Shown here: positions 25,835 to 34,816 of the stretch, piece by piece
Position numbering within the stretch: position 1 is the stretch's first letter
Layout: each line of letters opens with the position of its first letter
Assembly (NCBI GenBank): GCA_965233625.1
Contig: OZ247499.1
Location: forward strand, 3,224,001-3,288,000
DNA length: 64,000 nucleotides
Source of the DNA: G965233625 sp965233625
Lineage (GTDB): Bacteria; Planctomycetota; Planctomycetia; Pirellulales; Pirellulaceae
Direction of reading: 5' to 3'
Translations under genes and position numbers: made by a program
Notes under the pieces: model-generated
The model's database searches: none
What the model saw: only the letters and a program-made list of their open reading frames with translations
What the model was told of the DNA's origin: nothing

Positions 25835-27127
25835 ATGCGTAATGTTATCTCGCTCGTTCTCGGCGGCGGTCGTGGCACGCGGCTTTCTCCTCTTACCAAG
25901 TTCCGTTCGAAGCCTGCCGTACCGCTGGCCGGTAAGTACCGCCTGATTGATATTCCGCTGTCCAACTGCATCAACAGCGGGCTGAATCACATTTACGTGC
26001 TGACGCAGTTTCTCTCGGTCAGCCTGCATCGCCATCTGCGTCAGGCCTATCAGTTCGATCAGTTCAGCGGCGGTTACGTCGGTGTGCTGGCAGCACAGCA
26101 GACCGAAGGCGATTCTACGTCTGACTGGTATCAAGGCACCGCGGACGCGGTTCGTAAAAACCTGCGTTACCTGGAACAGCCGGGCGTGGATTACGTGGTG
26201 ATCCTGTCGGGCGATCAGCTCTACCGCATGAACTTTCAGGACATGCTTGATACGCACAAGAAAAGCGGCGCCGAAGTGACCATCGCCGGTATCCCGGTCA
26301 CACGGGAAGAAGCCAAGTCGCTGGGACTGATGCGTATCGATACCGACGGCCGTGTGCAAGGCTTCCTGGAGAAGCCCAAAACGGACGAAGAGATTGACAC
26401 CGTGAAGATGGACCCCGCCTGGCTGGACGCCCAGGGTCTGCAAAGCAAAGGCCGTGACTGCCTGGCAAGCATGGGCATCTATGTCTTCAACCGCGATTTC
26501 CTGGTCGAAGTGCTGCGTGCTACCGAACACCAGGACTTTGGCAAAGAAGTGTTCCCCACCGCCTTCCGCACTAAGCACGTGCAGGTGCACCTGTTTGACG
26601 GTTACTGGGAAGACATCGGTACGATCAAAGCGTTTTACGAAGCCAACCTCAGCCTGGCCAAAGAAGACCCGCCCTTCCAGCTTGGCACGGCTGAGGCGCC
26701 GATCTTCTCCCGCGCCCGCTATCTGCCGCCGTCGCGGTTTGATGGCGTGACGGTTTCGCAGAGCCTGATTGCCGATGGTTGCACGATTGGCAAAGGCACC
26801 GTGATTGAGAACAGCGTGATCGGTCTACGTTGCGACATTGGCGAGAACTGCGTGATCCGTGACTCCATCCTGATGGGCGCCGACTACTCGGAAACCGATG
26901 ACGAATGGAAAGCCAGCGAATCGCGGGGCGTGCCGCCGCTGGGCATCGGCGCTTCGACCGAAATCATCGGCGCGATCGTCGATAAGAACTGCCGCATCGG
27001 CGACAACGTGAAGATTCACAACGCCTCTGGCGTGACCGACCGCGTTGACGACCTCTGCACCATCCGCGACGGTATCCCCGTGGTGCAGAAAGAAGCCATC
27101 ATCAGTAACGGCTGGACGCTGGAGTAA
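25835..27127 (+). CDS. glgC: Glucose-1-phosphate adenylyltransferase (ADP-glucose pyrophosphorylase)
   Basis: A 430-residue enzyme making ADP-glucose from ATP and glucose 1-phosphate, the committed step of bacterial glycogen synthesis. The N-terminal nucleotidyltransferase domain begins LVLGGGRGTRLSPLTK, with KPAVPLAGKYRLIDIPLSNC, the substrate-binding QGTADAVR and GDQLYRM, and the EKP motif in QGFLEKPKTDEE. The C-terminal left-handed beta-helix (TVIENSVIGLRCDIGENCVI; AIVDKNCRIGDNV) is complete. The sequence resembles the cyanobacterial/plant type more than the short enterobacterial one. No glycogen synthase gene is adjacent in this window. Confidence 0.97.
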   Translation: MRNVISLVLGGGRGTRLSPLTKFRSKPAVPLAGKYRLIDIPLSNCINSGLNHIYVLTQFLSVSLHRHLRQAYQFDQFSGGYVGVLAAQQTEGDSTSDWYQGTADAVRKNLRYLEQPGVDYVVILSGDQLYRMNFQDMLDTHKKSGAEVTIAGIPVTREEAKSLGLMRIDTDGRVQGFLEKPKTDEEIDTVKMDPAWLDAQGLQSKGRDCLASMGIYVFNRDFLVEVLRATEHQDFGKEVFPTAFRTKHVQVHLFDGYWEDIGTIKAFYEANLSLAKEDPPFQLGTAEAPIFSRARYLPPSRFDGVTVSQSLIADGCTIGKGTVIENSVIGLRCDIGENCVIRDSILMGADYSETDDEWKASESRGVPPLGIGASTEIIGAIVDKNCRIGDNVKIHNASGVTDRVDDLCTIRDGIPVVQKEAIISNGWTLE

Positions 27128-27159
27128 TCACCCGGCCAGTCCAGACTCGCAGGTTTCTG

Positions 27160-28197
27160 CTACTTCAGTTCAAAGTCCAGCACCATCGCACGGTGGTCCG
27201 TGGCTTTGATGCTGGAACCTGCGATGGTGGCGTTGATGGTGAGAAAGCGGACGCCCATGCTGCCCGATGCGGAGGCATCGCGGAGGGCGTACGAATACAG
27301 GATATGATCAATCTGCTGCCGCCGGCCGCCAAAGACAAACGTGTAGTGGTTGCCGATGCGTTCGTTGTACTCGTCGCCTGATTCGCCCTTGCGGATCTTG
27401 TTGCGCGCCGGGCCAGCGGGTTGAATCAGATCGGCTTGAATGTCATCCAGTCCGCGGATGCGGCGCAATGTCGGTTGGCCGCGGAATTCGTTGATGTCGC
27501 CTGCGACCACAACAATCTCATCGCGTTGCAGCAGCGGCAGATAGTTACGCCGCACGATCGAAGCCTGTGCGATGCGCTGCTGGTCTTTCTCATGACCGCC
27601 ACGCTCGCTCGAAAGATGCACGCCATAAAGATGGATCTTATGGGCGCCGATGGTGACGACGACCTTCATCCCTTTACTGACGGCAGTATCGTCTTCGGTT
27701 TCTGTATCGTCCGGCTCCCGCAGATACGTCTCGCGACCCGGCAGCCGCGGAACAAGCCCGCTGAGCGGAAACTGCGATAGCACCGCCACGTGCTGCCCGG
27801 TCACCGTATCGGAAGAACTGCACAGCGCCGCGTGCGGGTAACTCATACCAGCCGCGGCCACTTCGGCGCGGAGGAGATCGAAATCCTCCTGACGGCCGAC
27901 TTCCGTAAGCACGATGATTGAAGCATCAATCTGCTTAATCGCCTGTGCAACGGCCTTCGACGCTTCTTTTAGCTTGTCGGTGCGGAACGTATCGTCATCC
28001 CACTCCATGCGTTGCATATCTGTCAGGTCGCGGTCTTCGCGCAGATCGAATTCAAAGCCGTACTTCACATGCACGCGTTTCTTCACCAGGAATTCGCAGT
28101 TCAGCGTCGCAAGGCTGACCTTCTGAGCCAACGCGGTTGCTTCAGCCGCAACGAGGAGCATCAGCGACGCGGCGATGCAGCAGAGGATACGGTTCAT
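27160..28197 (-). CDS. Exported endonuclease/exonuclease/phosphatase (EEP) family protein
   Basis: A 345-residue protein with a signal peptide (residues 1-24, LVAAEATALA-QKV). The EEP (DNase I-like) fold is shown by SLATLNCEFLVKK at the start (N of the LxxxN motif), VLTEVGRQEDFD with the metal-binding Glu, KIHLYGVHLSSERGGHEKDQQ with a His, VVAGDINEF with the paired Asp and Asn, and a C-terminal KATDHRAMVLDFEL with Asp-His. It is probably a phosphodiesterase or phosphatase acting outside the cytoplasm; the substrate (nucleic acid, phospholipid or sugar phosphate) cannot be told. The end (27160) lies 32 bases from the convergent glgC stop. TruD is upstream on the same strand, 35 bases away. Confidence 0.92.
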   Translation of the reverse strand: MNRILCCIAASLMLLVAAEATALAQKVSLATLNCEFLVKKRVHVKYGFEFDLREDRDLTDMQRMEWDDDTFRTDKLKEASKAVAQAIKQIDASIIVLTEVGRQEDFDLLRAEVAAAGMSYPHAALCSSSDTVTGQHVAVLSQFPLSGLVPRLPGRETYLREPDDTETEDDTAVSKGMKVVVTIGAHKIHLYGVHLSSERGGHEKDQQRIAQASIVRRNYLPLLQRDEIVVVAGDINEFRGQPTLRRIRGLDDIQADLIQPAGPARNKIRKGESGDEYNERIGNHYTFVFGGRRQQIDHILYSYALRDASASGSMGVRFLTINATIAGSSIKATDHRAMVLDFELK

Positions 28198-28232
28198 CGT
28201 ATGGTTCCTGGTTAAACAGGTGGGGAGCGAAG

Positions 28233-29306
28233 TTACATGATCTCGCGTAGCAGCGTGGTCGCGTACACGCCTGCCGGCAATGTGAAGTTCAGTTCAAGCT
28301 GCCCGGCTGCTGGCGCCTGGACGTTGATTTCTCCCGGACGGATCAGCAGTGGCCGGCGCGAACCGGGCGTCAACTGCGGATACGTATTGAACGCATCTTC
28401 CGGGATGCCGCACGAGGCAAGTACCGCCTGCTCTTCCGCGGCTGTTTCACCGGCGGGCGTTTTCATCTTAGGTCCGAACAACGGCCCGGTGGGAACGATC
28501 TCTCCCGCGGCAAAGCGCGGGCTGTCCGCTGCGGTGTCTTCGCACAGGAACTTACCGCCCGAAGACACAACATGCATCACATCGCCCGTCAGGCATTCAA
28601 ACAGTTTGCCGTTTTCTAAACGCCGGGCCAGCACCTGATTGAACAGAAACGATTGTGCTGCCGACAGGGCGAACCGGGACAGAAACTTCCGGCGGGAACG
28701 TCGCAGGTCCGTTGGCTTCCGCACACCGCAAAGCAGTTCCAGCCCCAGCAACAGCGTGTCGTTATCGCGGCCGAAGCGCTGTCCGCCAAAGTAGTTGGGG
28801 AAGCCGCGTTGGGCGAGTGGCTCGATCAACGCTTGGGCGTCATCCGCCGCGGTGGGCGATACATTACGCAGCAGGATTTTGAAGCGGTTGCCGCGTAGGT
28901 GCCCGGTCTTCAACTTGTTGCGGTGCAATGTGGCGGAAAGCACCGTAACGCCGCCGATGCTCATCTCGTTCACGGCTTCTTCACACCTGGCTGGCACGGA
29001 GACATATTGCCGTGTGATGGCGCGGCGGTCTTTGATACCGGCGACACCGATATCGCGTGGTCCGATCCGCAAAGCCTGCGCAATCTTGCGCACCATCTCT
29101 TCGCCGGGCGTATCGTGTTTCTCGACCCACAGAAACAGATGTTCGCCCTCGCCAGCAGGTTCGTAGGCGGGAAGTTCTTCGACCTGAAAGTCTGCAATCT
29201 CTGTTTTCAGATCGCCGCCAACTCCGTTTCCGCGACGCGCCAGTGGCAAGGCGTCCTGGTCATAAGCCGCGGCGATAGCGGCGATATCCTGGGCTTCTTC
29301 GTTCAT
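28233..29306 (-). CDS. truD: tRNA pseudouridine(13) synthase TruD
   Basis: About 357 residues from Met at 29306 (MNEEAQDI); a longer frame to 29384 exists but its extra 26 residues lack family likeness. TruD isomerises U13 in tRNA-Glu. Seen: KTEIADFQVEELPAYEPAGE (family start), HLFLWVEKHDTPGEEMVRK, the catalytic Asp in GIKDRRAITRQYVSV, and NYFGGQRFGRDNDTLLLG, the conserved TruD segment. The central insertion domain is short. The C-terminal LPAGVYATTLLREIM matches the family end. It precedes the EEP gene, with which it may share a transcript. Confidence 0.95.
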   Translation of the reverse strand: MNEEAQDIAAIAAAYDQDALPLARRGNGVGGDLKTEIADFQVEELPAYEPAGEGEHLFLWVEKHDTPGEEMVRKIAQALRIGPRDIGVAGIKDRRAITRQYVSVPARCEEAVNEMSIGGVTVLSATLHRNKLKTGHLRGNRFKILLRNVSPTAADDAQALIEPLAQRGFPNYFGGQRFGRDNDTLLLGLELLCGVRKPTDLRRSRRKFLSRFALSAAQSFLFNQVLARRLENGKLFECLTGDVMHVVSSGGKFLCEDTAADSPRFAAGEIVPTGPLFGPKMKTPAGETAAEEQAVLASCGIPEDAFNTYPQLTPGSRRPLLIRPGEINVQAPAAGQLELNFTLPAGVYATTLLREIM

Positions 29307-29402
29307 GCTGACAACGGCCGCTTTTGCGGCGCAGACAAGGGGCGAAATGAATGAGTACCGCGAAGGTGGCGCCCGCTTTGACAACGGGCGAATTTGTCGC
29401 GA

Positions 29403-30455
29403 TTAGAATGCCCAGAGAATAGCAGCTATTACAGCTATTAGAAGTGTAAGCAACACCCCGCCAGCAACAACGCCCGTGAGCAACCCGCCGCTGGTTCCTG
29501 TCGCAGGCGCCGCGTCCACGTTGTTTGTCGCCGTCGTGTTTGTATTCGTCGTGTCTTTGGCCGCGGAAACGGAAGTCTTATCGCTTGCTTCAGGCGATTG
29601 TGGCTGAAACAGCAATTGCAATTCTGCTTCTAACTTTTCGACAAGCTGCTGGGCCTGGCTGAGGTCCAGCGATGTCTCGCAGTTTTCCAGAACAGCAAGC
29701 AGTTGATCCAGCGTCACACCCGTCTGCGGCGTTCCGGTCAACAGGTAGTACAGCATGCTGCGCAGCGCGGTGATGGTCGCCACCGTCCAGGCGCCATCTG
29801 CTTCGGCTGCGGGCAATGCGGCAGCCCGTCCGTAATAGAGTTCGCAGCTCAGCACGCGGGCGTTGCCTGCTTCGTCCAGCAGCACATGCTGCGGCCCGAT
29901 GTCGCGCGGCGGCGCGTGTTGCGAATACAACCAGCCTAAGCCCTGCGCCGCCTGACTCACACAGACGATGGCGTCTTCCAGCGGCAGCGGTCCGCATTGC
30001 TGGACCACGGCCTGCAGGTCTTCACCTTCAATCAGTTGCGTTGCGACAAAACGCCGGTCGTGGCTCAAGCCGGTTGCGAGCACCGTCGCCACGTACGGAT
30101 GTTCTCCCTGCGGATGACCGGCGTGCGACGTTGCATCCTCACTTGGCGGAAAGACGTGCAACGCAATTTCGCTTCCGTCTTTGGTGCAGCGGGCTTTATA
30201 GCGTTGCCGGTCTTCGCGATCTTCTAATTGATCGACAACCACGTAATCACCAACCAGCAAAGACTCGAAGCCATGACTCTCTGCTCGCTGCGCCTGAAAT
30301 CCATTGAGCAGATGTGCGCCGGCCAGACTATGAATGACCGATGTTGCTGCCGCTCCTGCATCGCTGCCAGAAAGATTCACCCGCGTCAGATCCGCCTGAG
30401 AAATCAGGCCGGCTGCACAAAGCTGATCGAGAAACGATCTGGTCGTTACGCTCAT
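29403..30455 (-). CDS. Degenerate protein kinase (pseudokinase) with C-terminal membrane helix
   Basis: About 350 residues from Met at 30455 (MSVTTRSFLDQLCAAG); an upstream ATG at 30728 opens the frame but adds an unlikely Arg- and Cys-rich stretch. The N-terminal helical segment LDQLCAAGLISQADLTRV is like the pre-kinase region of planctomycete kinases. The kinase fold covers about 55-270 but the key residues are lost: the ATP-binding Lys is replaced (EIALHVFPP), HRDLKPxN reads PPRDIGPQHVLL, and there is no DFG (RVLSCELYYG). A Thr-rich linker precedes one membrane helix at the C-terminus (GVVAGGVLLTLLIAVIAAIL). It is probably a scaffold or regulator rather than a catalyst. The convergent gene downstream is absent; truD lies next to it. 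Confidence 0.8.
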   Translation of the reverse strand: MSVTTRSFLDQLCAAGLISQADLTRVNLSGSDAGAAATSVIHSLAGAHLLNGFQAQRAESHGFESLLVGDYVVVDQLEDREDRQRYKARCTKDGSEIALHVFPPSEDATSHAGHPQGEHPYVATVLATGLSHDRRFVATQLIEGEDLQAVVQQCGPLPLEDAIVCVSQAAQGLGWLYSQHAPPRDIGPQHVLLDEAGNARVLSCELYYGRAAALPAAEADGAWTVATITALRSMLYYLLTGTPQTGVTLDQLLAVLENCETSLDLSQAQQLVEKLEAELQLLFQPQSPEASDKTSVSAAKDTTNTNTTATNNVDAAPATGTSGGLLTGVVAGGVLLTLLIAVIAAILWAF

Positions 30456-30763
30456 GCAGAACCCCGCTGAACCGGGAAGCGTAACATGGTGCCCTGAAGC
30501 GGCCAGTGGTTGCGGGTGGGGTGTGTCTGAAACTGCGTCATGGAGGGATTCGTCTAAGATGGATATCGACAATGCATCGACGCTTGCCAGCAGTTGCACG
30601 TTCCACTTTAACCTAACAGCGACGCGGCAAACAATATATTTTGCCCGCCACGGCAGATATCGCATCTTATTCCAAATCCGCGCCGGGTGTACTGATTGAC
30701 GGTTCCGATTGTGTAAAACATAACGCAATCTTCAGACTTGGCGGCGCCGGACGGGACCACGAC

Positions 30764-31225
30764 ATGCGCGGGAATCAGATTCTAAACGTCGCCCATCGCG
30801 TGCTGCACATGGCGTACATGATTCAGCGGATGATGGGCGGTAAGCCGCAGCACCTGATCATTGTCCTGCTGCTGGCGCTGCTCATCGGCGGCGCCTATCT
30901 GGGCTATGTCTACTGGACCGATCCCAGCCGCGCCGTGAGTTCCGCTGATGCGTTGTGGGACGGCGGGCAACGGGTGGAAGCCGTCCGCAGCTACAAGAAG
31001 ATACTTCGCGAGGCCCATCGCCAGGAACCACTCGAAAAAGAAGTCCGGCGGGAGCTGCCTCGTCTTTACCGCCGCGTCATCTCGCACGAAGCACAATACG
31101 GCGACCCGGCCGAAGCGCGCGACTGGATTCGCGATGCCTGGCACGCCAACGTCCGTTCGCTATCGTTCGAATCTGACGTGGCCGCAGAATTGTGGCGGAA
31201 AACCATCGACGATCTCAAACGCTAG
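30764..31225 (+). CDS. Small membrane protein with helical C-terminal domain
   Basis: About 153 residues from the ATG at 30764 (MRGNQILN); starts at 30641 or 30818 are also possible. One membrane helix (HLIIVLLLALLIGGAYLGYV) is followed by a helical domain (ADALWDGGQRVEAVRSYKKI; EKEVRRELPRLYRRVISHEA) resembling one or two TPR units. Function unknown. The pattern is that of an inner-membrane anchored TPR-like protein exposed to the periplasm. It diverges from the pseudokinase gene upstream and is followed by a 137-base gap before the WD40 gene. Confidence 0.65.
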   Translation: MRGNQILNVAHRVLHMAYMIQRMMGGKPQHLIIVLLLALLIGGAYLGYVYWTDPSRAVSSADALWDGGQRVEAVRSYKKILREAHRQEPLEKEVRRELPRLYRRVISHEAQYGDPAEARDWIRDAWHANVRSLSFESDVAAELWRKTIDDLKR

Positions 31226-31362
31226 TTTTTAATGCAATTCTGAAATTCTGAATGCAATTAGCCGGATTTGATTGGCTTGCAGCGTCATTTTGGTGTTAAA
31301 TATCAGTCCTCGCTGATGCAAGTTGCAAGCGTACACCACTCCCACCGTTCATCACCCCGCCC

Positions 31363-32343
31363 ATGCTGAAGTTTGTCGATGGCATCGCTGTGCCAATGAT
31401 AATCTGCCTGGCAATCGCCAACGTGGCAGATGCTGCAGAGCCCGTACATACCGTGCAGGGGCATACCACGCAGGGGCATACCGGCTGGGTGACATCGGTC
31501 GCCTATTGCCCTACGCAGCCGCTACTTGCATCGGCAGGGGAAGACGGCCTGGTCCTGCTTACCAGCACCAGCACGGGGAAAGTTGTCCGCAGACTGACCA
31601 CCGGCGGCGTGGTTGTTTCCGCCATCGCTTTCAGCCCGGATGGGAAGCAACTGGCAGCGGGCTGTTGGGATGCGACCGTCCGGCGGTGGGAAACCGCCAC
31701 CGGCAAAGCGTTGCCATCCCTCAAAGGGCACGGCGAAAACATTACCTCCGTAACATACAGCCACGATGGAAAACGCATCGCCACCGGCAGCGGCGACGAC
31801 AGCTTTATGGTGTGGAACGCTGCCACCGCCAAGCAGCAGTTGCACGTGGAACTGGATGATGAATACGACGTCACGTGCATCGCCTTCAGTCCCGCCGGCA
31901 ATCTGCTGGCAACGGGCGATGGCGAAAGCCGCGTGCGTATCTGGAACTCGACCGATGGCGAAGAAGTCGCCACATTCAGCAGTCACACAGCAACCATCAA
32001 CAGCATTACTTTCAGCCCGGGTGGTAAAGCAATACTTTCCGCAAGTCAGGACAACACGCTTTGCATTCACCGCGTTTCCGACGGGGCCCTGCTGCGGCGT
32101 TTAGCCGGCCACACAAGCGATGTTACCTGCGGCGTATACAACACGCAGGGCAACCGCGTAATCAGCAGCAGCGACGACGGCGCCGTGAAGATCTGGGATG
32201 CGACGGACGGTAAGCTTGTACACAGCTTCAAAGCCTTCAAAACAGCTGCAACTTGCGTGACCATCAGCCCGGATGGCAAACACGTTGCGGCGGGCAGTCA
32301 AGGCGCCGTGAAGGCCTGGCGTGTTGGAGATAAAAAGAAATGA
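31363..32343 (+). CDS. Secreted WD40-repeat protein
   Basis: A 326-residue protein with a signal peptide (about residues 1-24, ANVADA-AEP). Seven WD40 blades follow, recognisable by their W-D-type ends: DATVRRWETATGK, DDSFMVWNAATAK, ESRVRIWNSTDGE, DNTLCIHRVSDGA, DGAVKIWDATDGK and GAVKAWRVGDK. A 15-base tandem duplication codes VQGHTTQGHT at the start of the first blade (about 31456-31485). Its stop overlaps the start of the DUF1592 gene by ATGA, so it belongs to that operon and is probably a partner protein of the cytochrome/DUF1592 protein. Propellers of this kind are often fused to or encoded next to such cytochrome proteins in planctomycetes. Confidence 0.9.
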   Translation: MLKFVDGIAVPMIICLAIANVADAAEPVHTVQGHTTQGHTGWVTSVAYCPTQPLLASAGEDGLVLLTSTSTGKVVRRLTTGGVVVSAIAFSPDGKQLAAGCWDATVRRWETATGKALPSLKGHGENITSVTYSHDGKRIATGSGDDSFMVWNAATAKQQLHVELDDEYDVTCIAFSPAGNLLATGDGESRVRIWNSTDGEEVATFSSHTATINSITFSPGGKAILSASQDNTLCIHRVSDGALLRRLAGHTSDVTCGVYNTQGNRVISSSDDGAVKIWDATDGKLVHSFKAFKTAATCVTISPDGKHVAAGSQGAVKAWRVGDKKK

Positions 32344-34805
32344 AGCACGGTTGGAAATTCAGCGTCTACCGCGTTGCAGGCCTCTGGGCGATAGCAGCCG
32401 TTGTATTTACGTGCGGCAGGTCTGCGGCGGATGAACGCGTGCTATCGTTCCTCAAGCAGCATTGCACTTCGTGCCACGGAGAGAAGAAGCAGCAGGCGAA
32501 TCTGCGTCTGGATCAGTTGCAGCAGTTCCGTGCCGAGGACCAGCACCTCTGGACGGAAGTCCACAGCCGCATCCGCGATGGTGAGATGCCGCCGGAAGAA
32601 CAGCCGCAACCTGCTGCCACAGAAATCAGGCGCGTCCTCGACTGGATCGAAACGCAGCAACAGACGCTGGAAAAAGGCGGCGCCCGCCGGCTGAACCGCC
32701 GCGAATACAGCGCCGCCTTACAGCATGTGACCGGGCTGCCCGTCGATTACGCCGCCGCATTGCCCGCCGACGGCAAGGTGTCAGGATTTGACACTGGCGC
32801 CACGGCGCTGCAGGATTCGGCTTCGTCGGTGGATCAGACGTTGCTGGTCACCCGCCGGGCGGTGGACGCGTTGCGGTTTCTGGAAGAACCGGCCTCGCAT
32901 GTCTTCGCCGCCGACCTCCGCGACGAGAAAGATATCCGCAAAGCCTTCGACCCCTGGAAAGCGCAAGGCGCGTCTCCCAAACCACGCGGCACGGGTGTGC
33001 CGGGCATTGGGCTGCTGATGGAGACGCAGTGGGTAGGCGACAAACGCGGGATGGAGATGTACGTCCCGGCGCCAGAGGACAAACGCGGCCTGTTGAAGTT
33101 AACGCTTGAAGTCGCCGTGCAGAAATACTTCGACGGCATGCCCGACCCGCATCTGTGGGTCAACGTCGGCAGCAAAGCGATCGACTACCGCCAGATTTCC
33201 GCATCACCCGATAAGCCGCAGAAGCTGGTCTACGTCATTCAGCTTGAAGACGTGGCTGTTGGTTCCAAAGGCATCAAAATCGCACTGCAAAGCAAGGTGG
33301 AAACGCCTTACGCCGTCAAAGGATTCAAGAACGAGGTTAAGTCTAACGAGCCGATCCCCGGCGGCGGCACGATGTTCCGCCCGGAGTTCGATAAGAAACA
33401 ACGCGACCCGAAAAAACGCCCCGTGCCGTATCTGGTGCTGCAAAGCATTGAGATAGAACCGGGCTATGTCGCCGCCTGGCCGCCTGAGGCATGGAACACG
33501 GAATTTAACAACCAGAAGCTTAGCGACGACGATGCTACCGCAGGGCGGTTGCTGCAACTGTGGACGCGCAAAGCATGGCGACAACCAGTCAGCGAGGATG
33601 ACACCGCCCGCTTCTTCGCGCTGTACAAACGTCTGCGGTCGAAGGAATTCTCGTTTGACGAGGCGTTACGCGCCGCCTTTCACGCCGTGCTGATGAGCCC
33701 GGAAATGCGATACCTAAGGCAACCCGACGAGAAGCCGTCGGGGTTTGAAATCGCGTCGCGGTTGAGCTTCATGTTATGGGGCGCCCCACCCGATGAAGAA
33801 CTACTGAAGCTGGCTGCCGCCGGCAAGCTGCGCGACGGCAACGTGCTGGACGCGCAGGTCGAGCGGTTGCTGGCCGATGAGCGTTCGGCGGGTTTCTTCG
33901 AACCGTTCGTGCGGCAGTGGTTAGAACTGGAACAGCCCATCACCGTCGTGCAGGATCACATCGGCAATCAGGATTTTCGCTTCGGCCGCCATTTGAAGGA
34001 ATCGATGAAAGCCGAAACCATCCAGTATGTTGCCGCCTGCTTCCGCGAGAATCGCCCGGCGCGTGAACTGCTGGATAGCGACTGGACGTTGATGAACGAG
34101 AGCCTGGCCGTGCACTATGGATACGAAAACATCCACGGCGCCGCGCTCCAGAAGGTGAAGCTGCGGCGCGACGACAAACGTGGCGGCGGTTTGCTGAGCC
34201 ACGCGGGTATTCAATCCATGCTGTGCTGGATGGGCGATAACTGGGTGATCTATCGCGGCGCATGGACGCTGCGGCATATCCTTGACGATCCGCCTCCGCC
34301 GCCACCGCTGGAAGTGCCGGAACTAGATCCGTCAGCAAACGAAAACAAAGGCAAGTCGTTCCGTGAACTGCTGGTGCAACATCAGGAAGACGCCAAGTGC
34401 ACCGTGTGCCATAAAAAAATGGACCCGCTGGGCTTTGCGTTCCAGAACTTCGACGTCGGCGGCCGCTGGCGCGAACTCGAATACGAAAGCTATCAGTGGG
34501 GTGGTCTGGACGGCAAGAAGGTCTGGAACGGCAAAGGCAAATCACGGCCGGTGGACGCTCAAGGGCAACTGCCGCGCGGTGAACCGTTCAGCAGTTACGC
34601 AGAATTCAAGCAGAAGCTTGCAGACGGTTACACGCAGGATCTGGTGCGAGGGTTGCTGAAGAATCTGCTGCTGTACGGCGCCGGTCGCAAGGCAGGCGTC
34701 AGCGATATGGCCACCATCCGCGATATCATGGACAATACAAAACAGCACCGCCTGGGCGATATGCTCAAGGCGCTGGTCCGTAGCGAAGCATTTTTAGGAA
34801 ACTAA
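32340..34805 (+). CDS. Planctomycete cytochrome C/DUF1592 family protein
   Basis: An 821-residue exported protein. After a signal peptide-like start (about residues 1-30) comes a heme-c site, HCTSCHGEKKQQ (about residue 41), of the PSCyt1 domain with YxxxVxxRIRDGEMPPEEQP. The DUF1587 (NRREYSAALQHVTGLPVDYA), DUF1595/DUF1592 (SRLSFMLWGAPPDEELL; GFFEPFVRQWLELE) and DUF1588 (KCTVCHKKMDPLGFAFQNFD) units follow, the last with a second CxxCH, and a DUF1585-like end (YGAGRKAGVSDMATIRDI). Such proteins are abundant in planctomycetes, are thought to sit at the cell envelope, and always go with a DUF1552 partner. The biochemical role is unknown. It overlaps the WD40 stop by 4 bases and precedes DUF1552 by 11 bases. 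Confidence 0.95.
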   Translation: MKHGWKFSVYRVAGLWAIAAVVFTCGRSAADERVLSFLKQHCTSCHGEKKQQANLRLDQLQQFRAEDQHLWTEVHSRIRDGEMPPEEQPQPAATEIRRVLDWIETQQQTLEKGGARRLNRREYSAALQHVTGLPVDYAAALPADGKVSGFDTGATALQDSASSVDQTLLVTRRAVDALRFLEEPASHVFAADLRDEKDIRKAFDPWKAQGASPKPRGTGVPGIGLLMETQWVGDKRGMEMYVPAPEDKRGLLKLTLEVAVQKYFDGMPDPHLWVNVGSKAIDYRQISASPDKPQKLVYVIQLEDVAVGSKGIKIALQSKVETPYAVKGFKNEVKSNEPIPGGGTMFRPEFDKKQRDPKKRPVPYLVLQSIEIEPGYVAAWPPEAWNTEFNNQKLSDDDATAGRLLQLWTRKAWRQPVSEDDTARFFALYKRLRSKEFSFDEALRAAFHAVLMSPEMRYLRQPDEKPSGFEIASRLSFMLWGAPPDEELLKLAAAGKLRDGNVLDAQVERLLADERSAGFFEPFVRQWLELEQPITVVQDHIGNQDFRFGRHLKESMKAETIQYVAACFRENRPARELLDSDWTLMNESLAVHYGYENIHGAALQKVKLRRDDKRGGGLLSHAGIQSMLCWMGDNWVIYRGAWTLRHILDDPPPPPPLEVPELDPSANENKGKSFRELLVQHQEDAKCTVCHKKMDPLGFAFQNFDVGGRWRELEYESYQWGGLDGKKVWNGKGKSRPVDAQGQLPRGEPFSSYAEFKQKLADGYTQDLVRGLLKNLLLYGAGRKAGVSDMATIRDIMDNTKQHRLGDMLKALVRSEAFLGN

Positions 34806-34816
34806 GAGGTAGAAAA

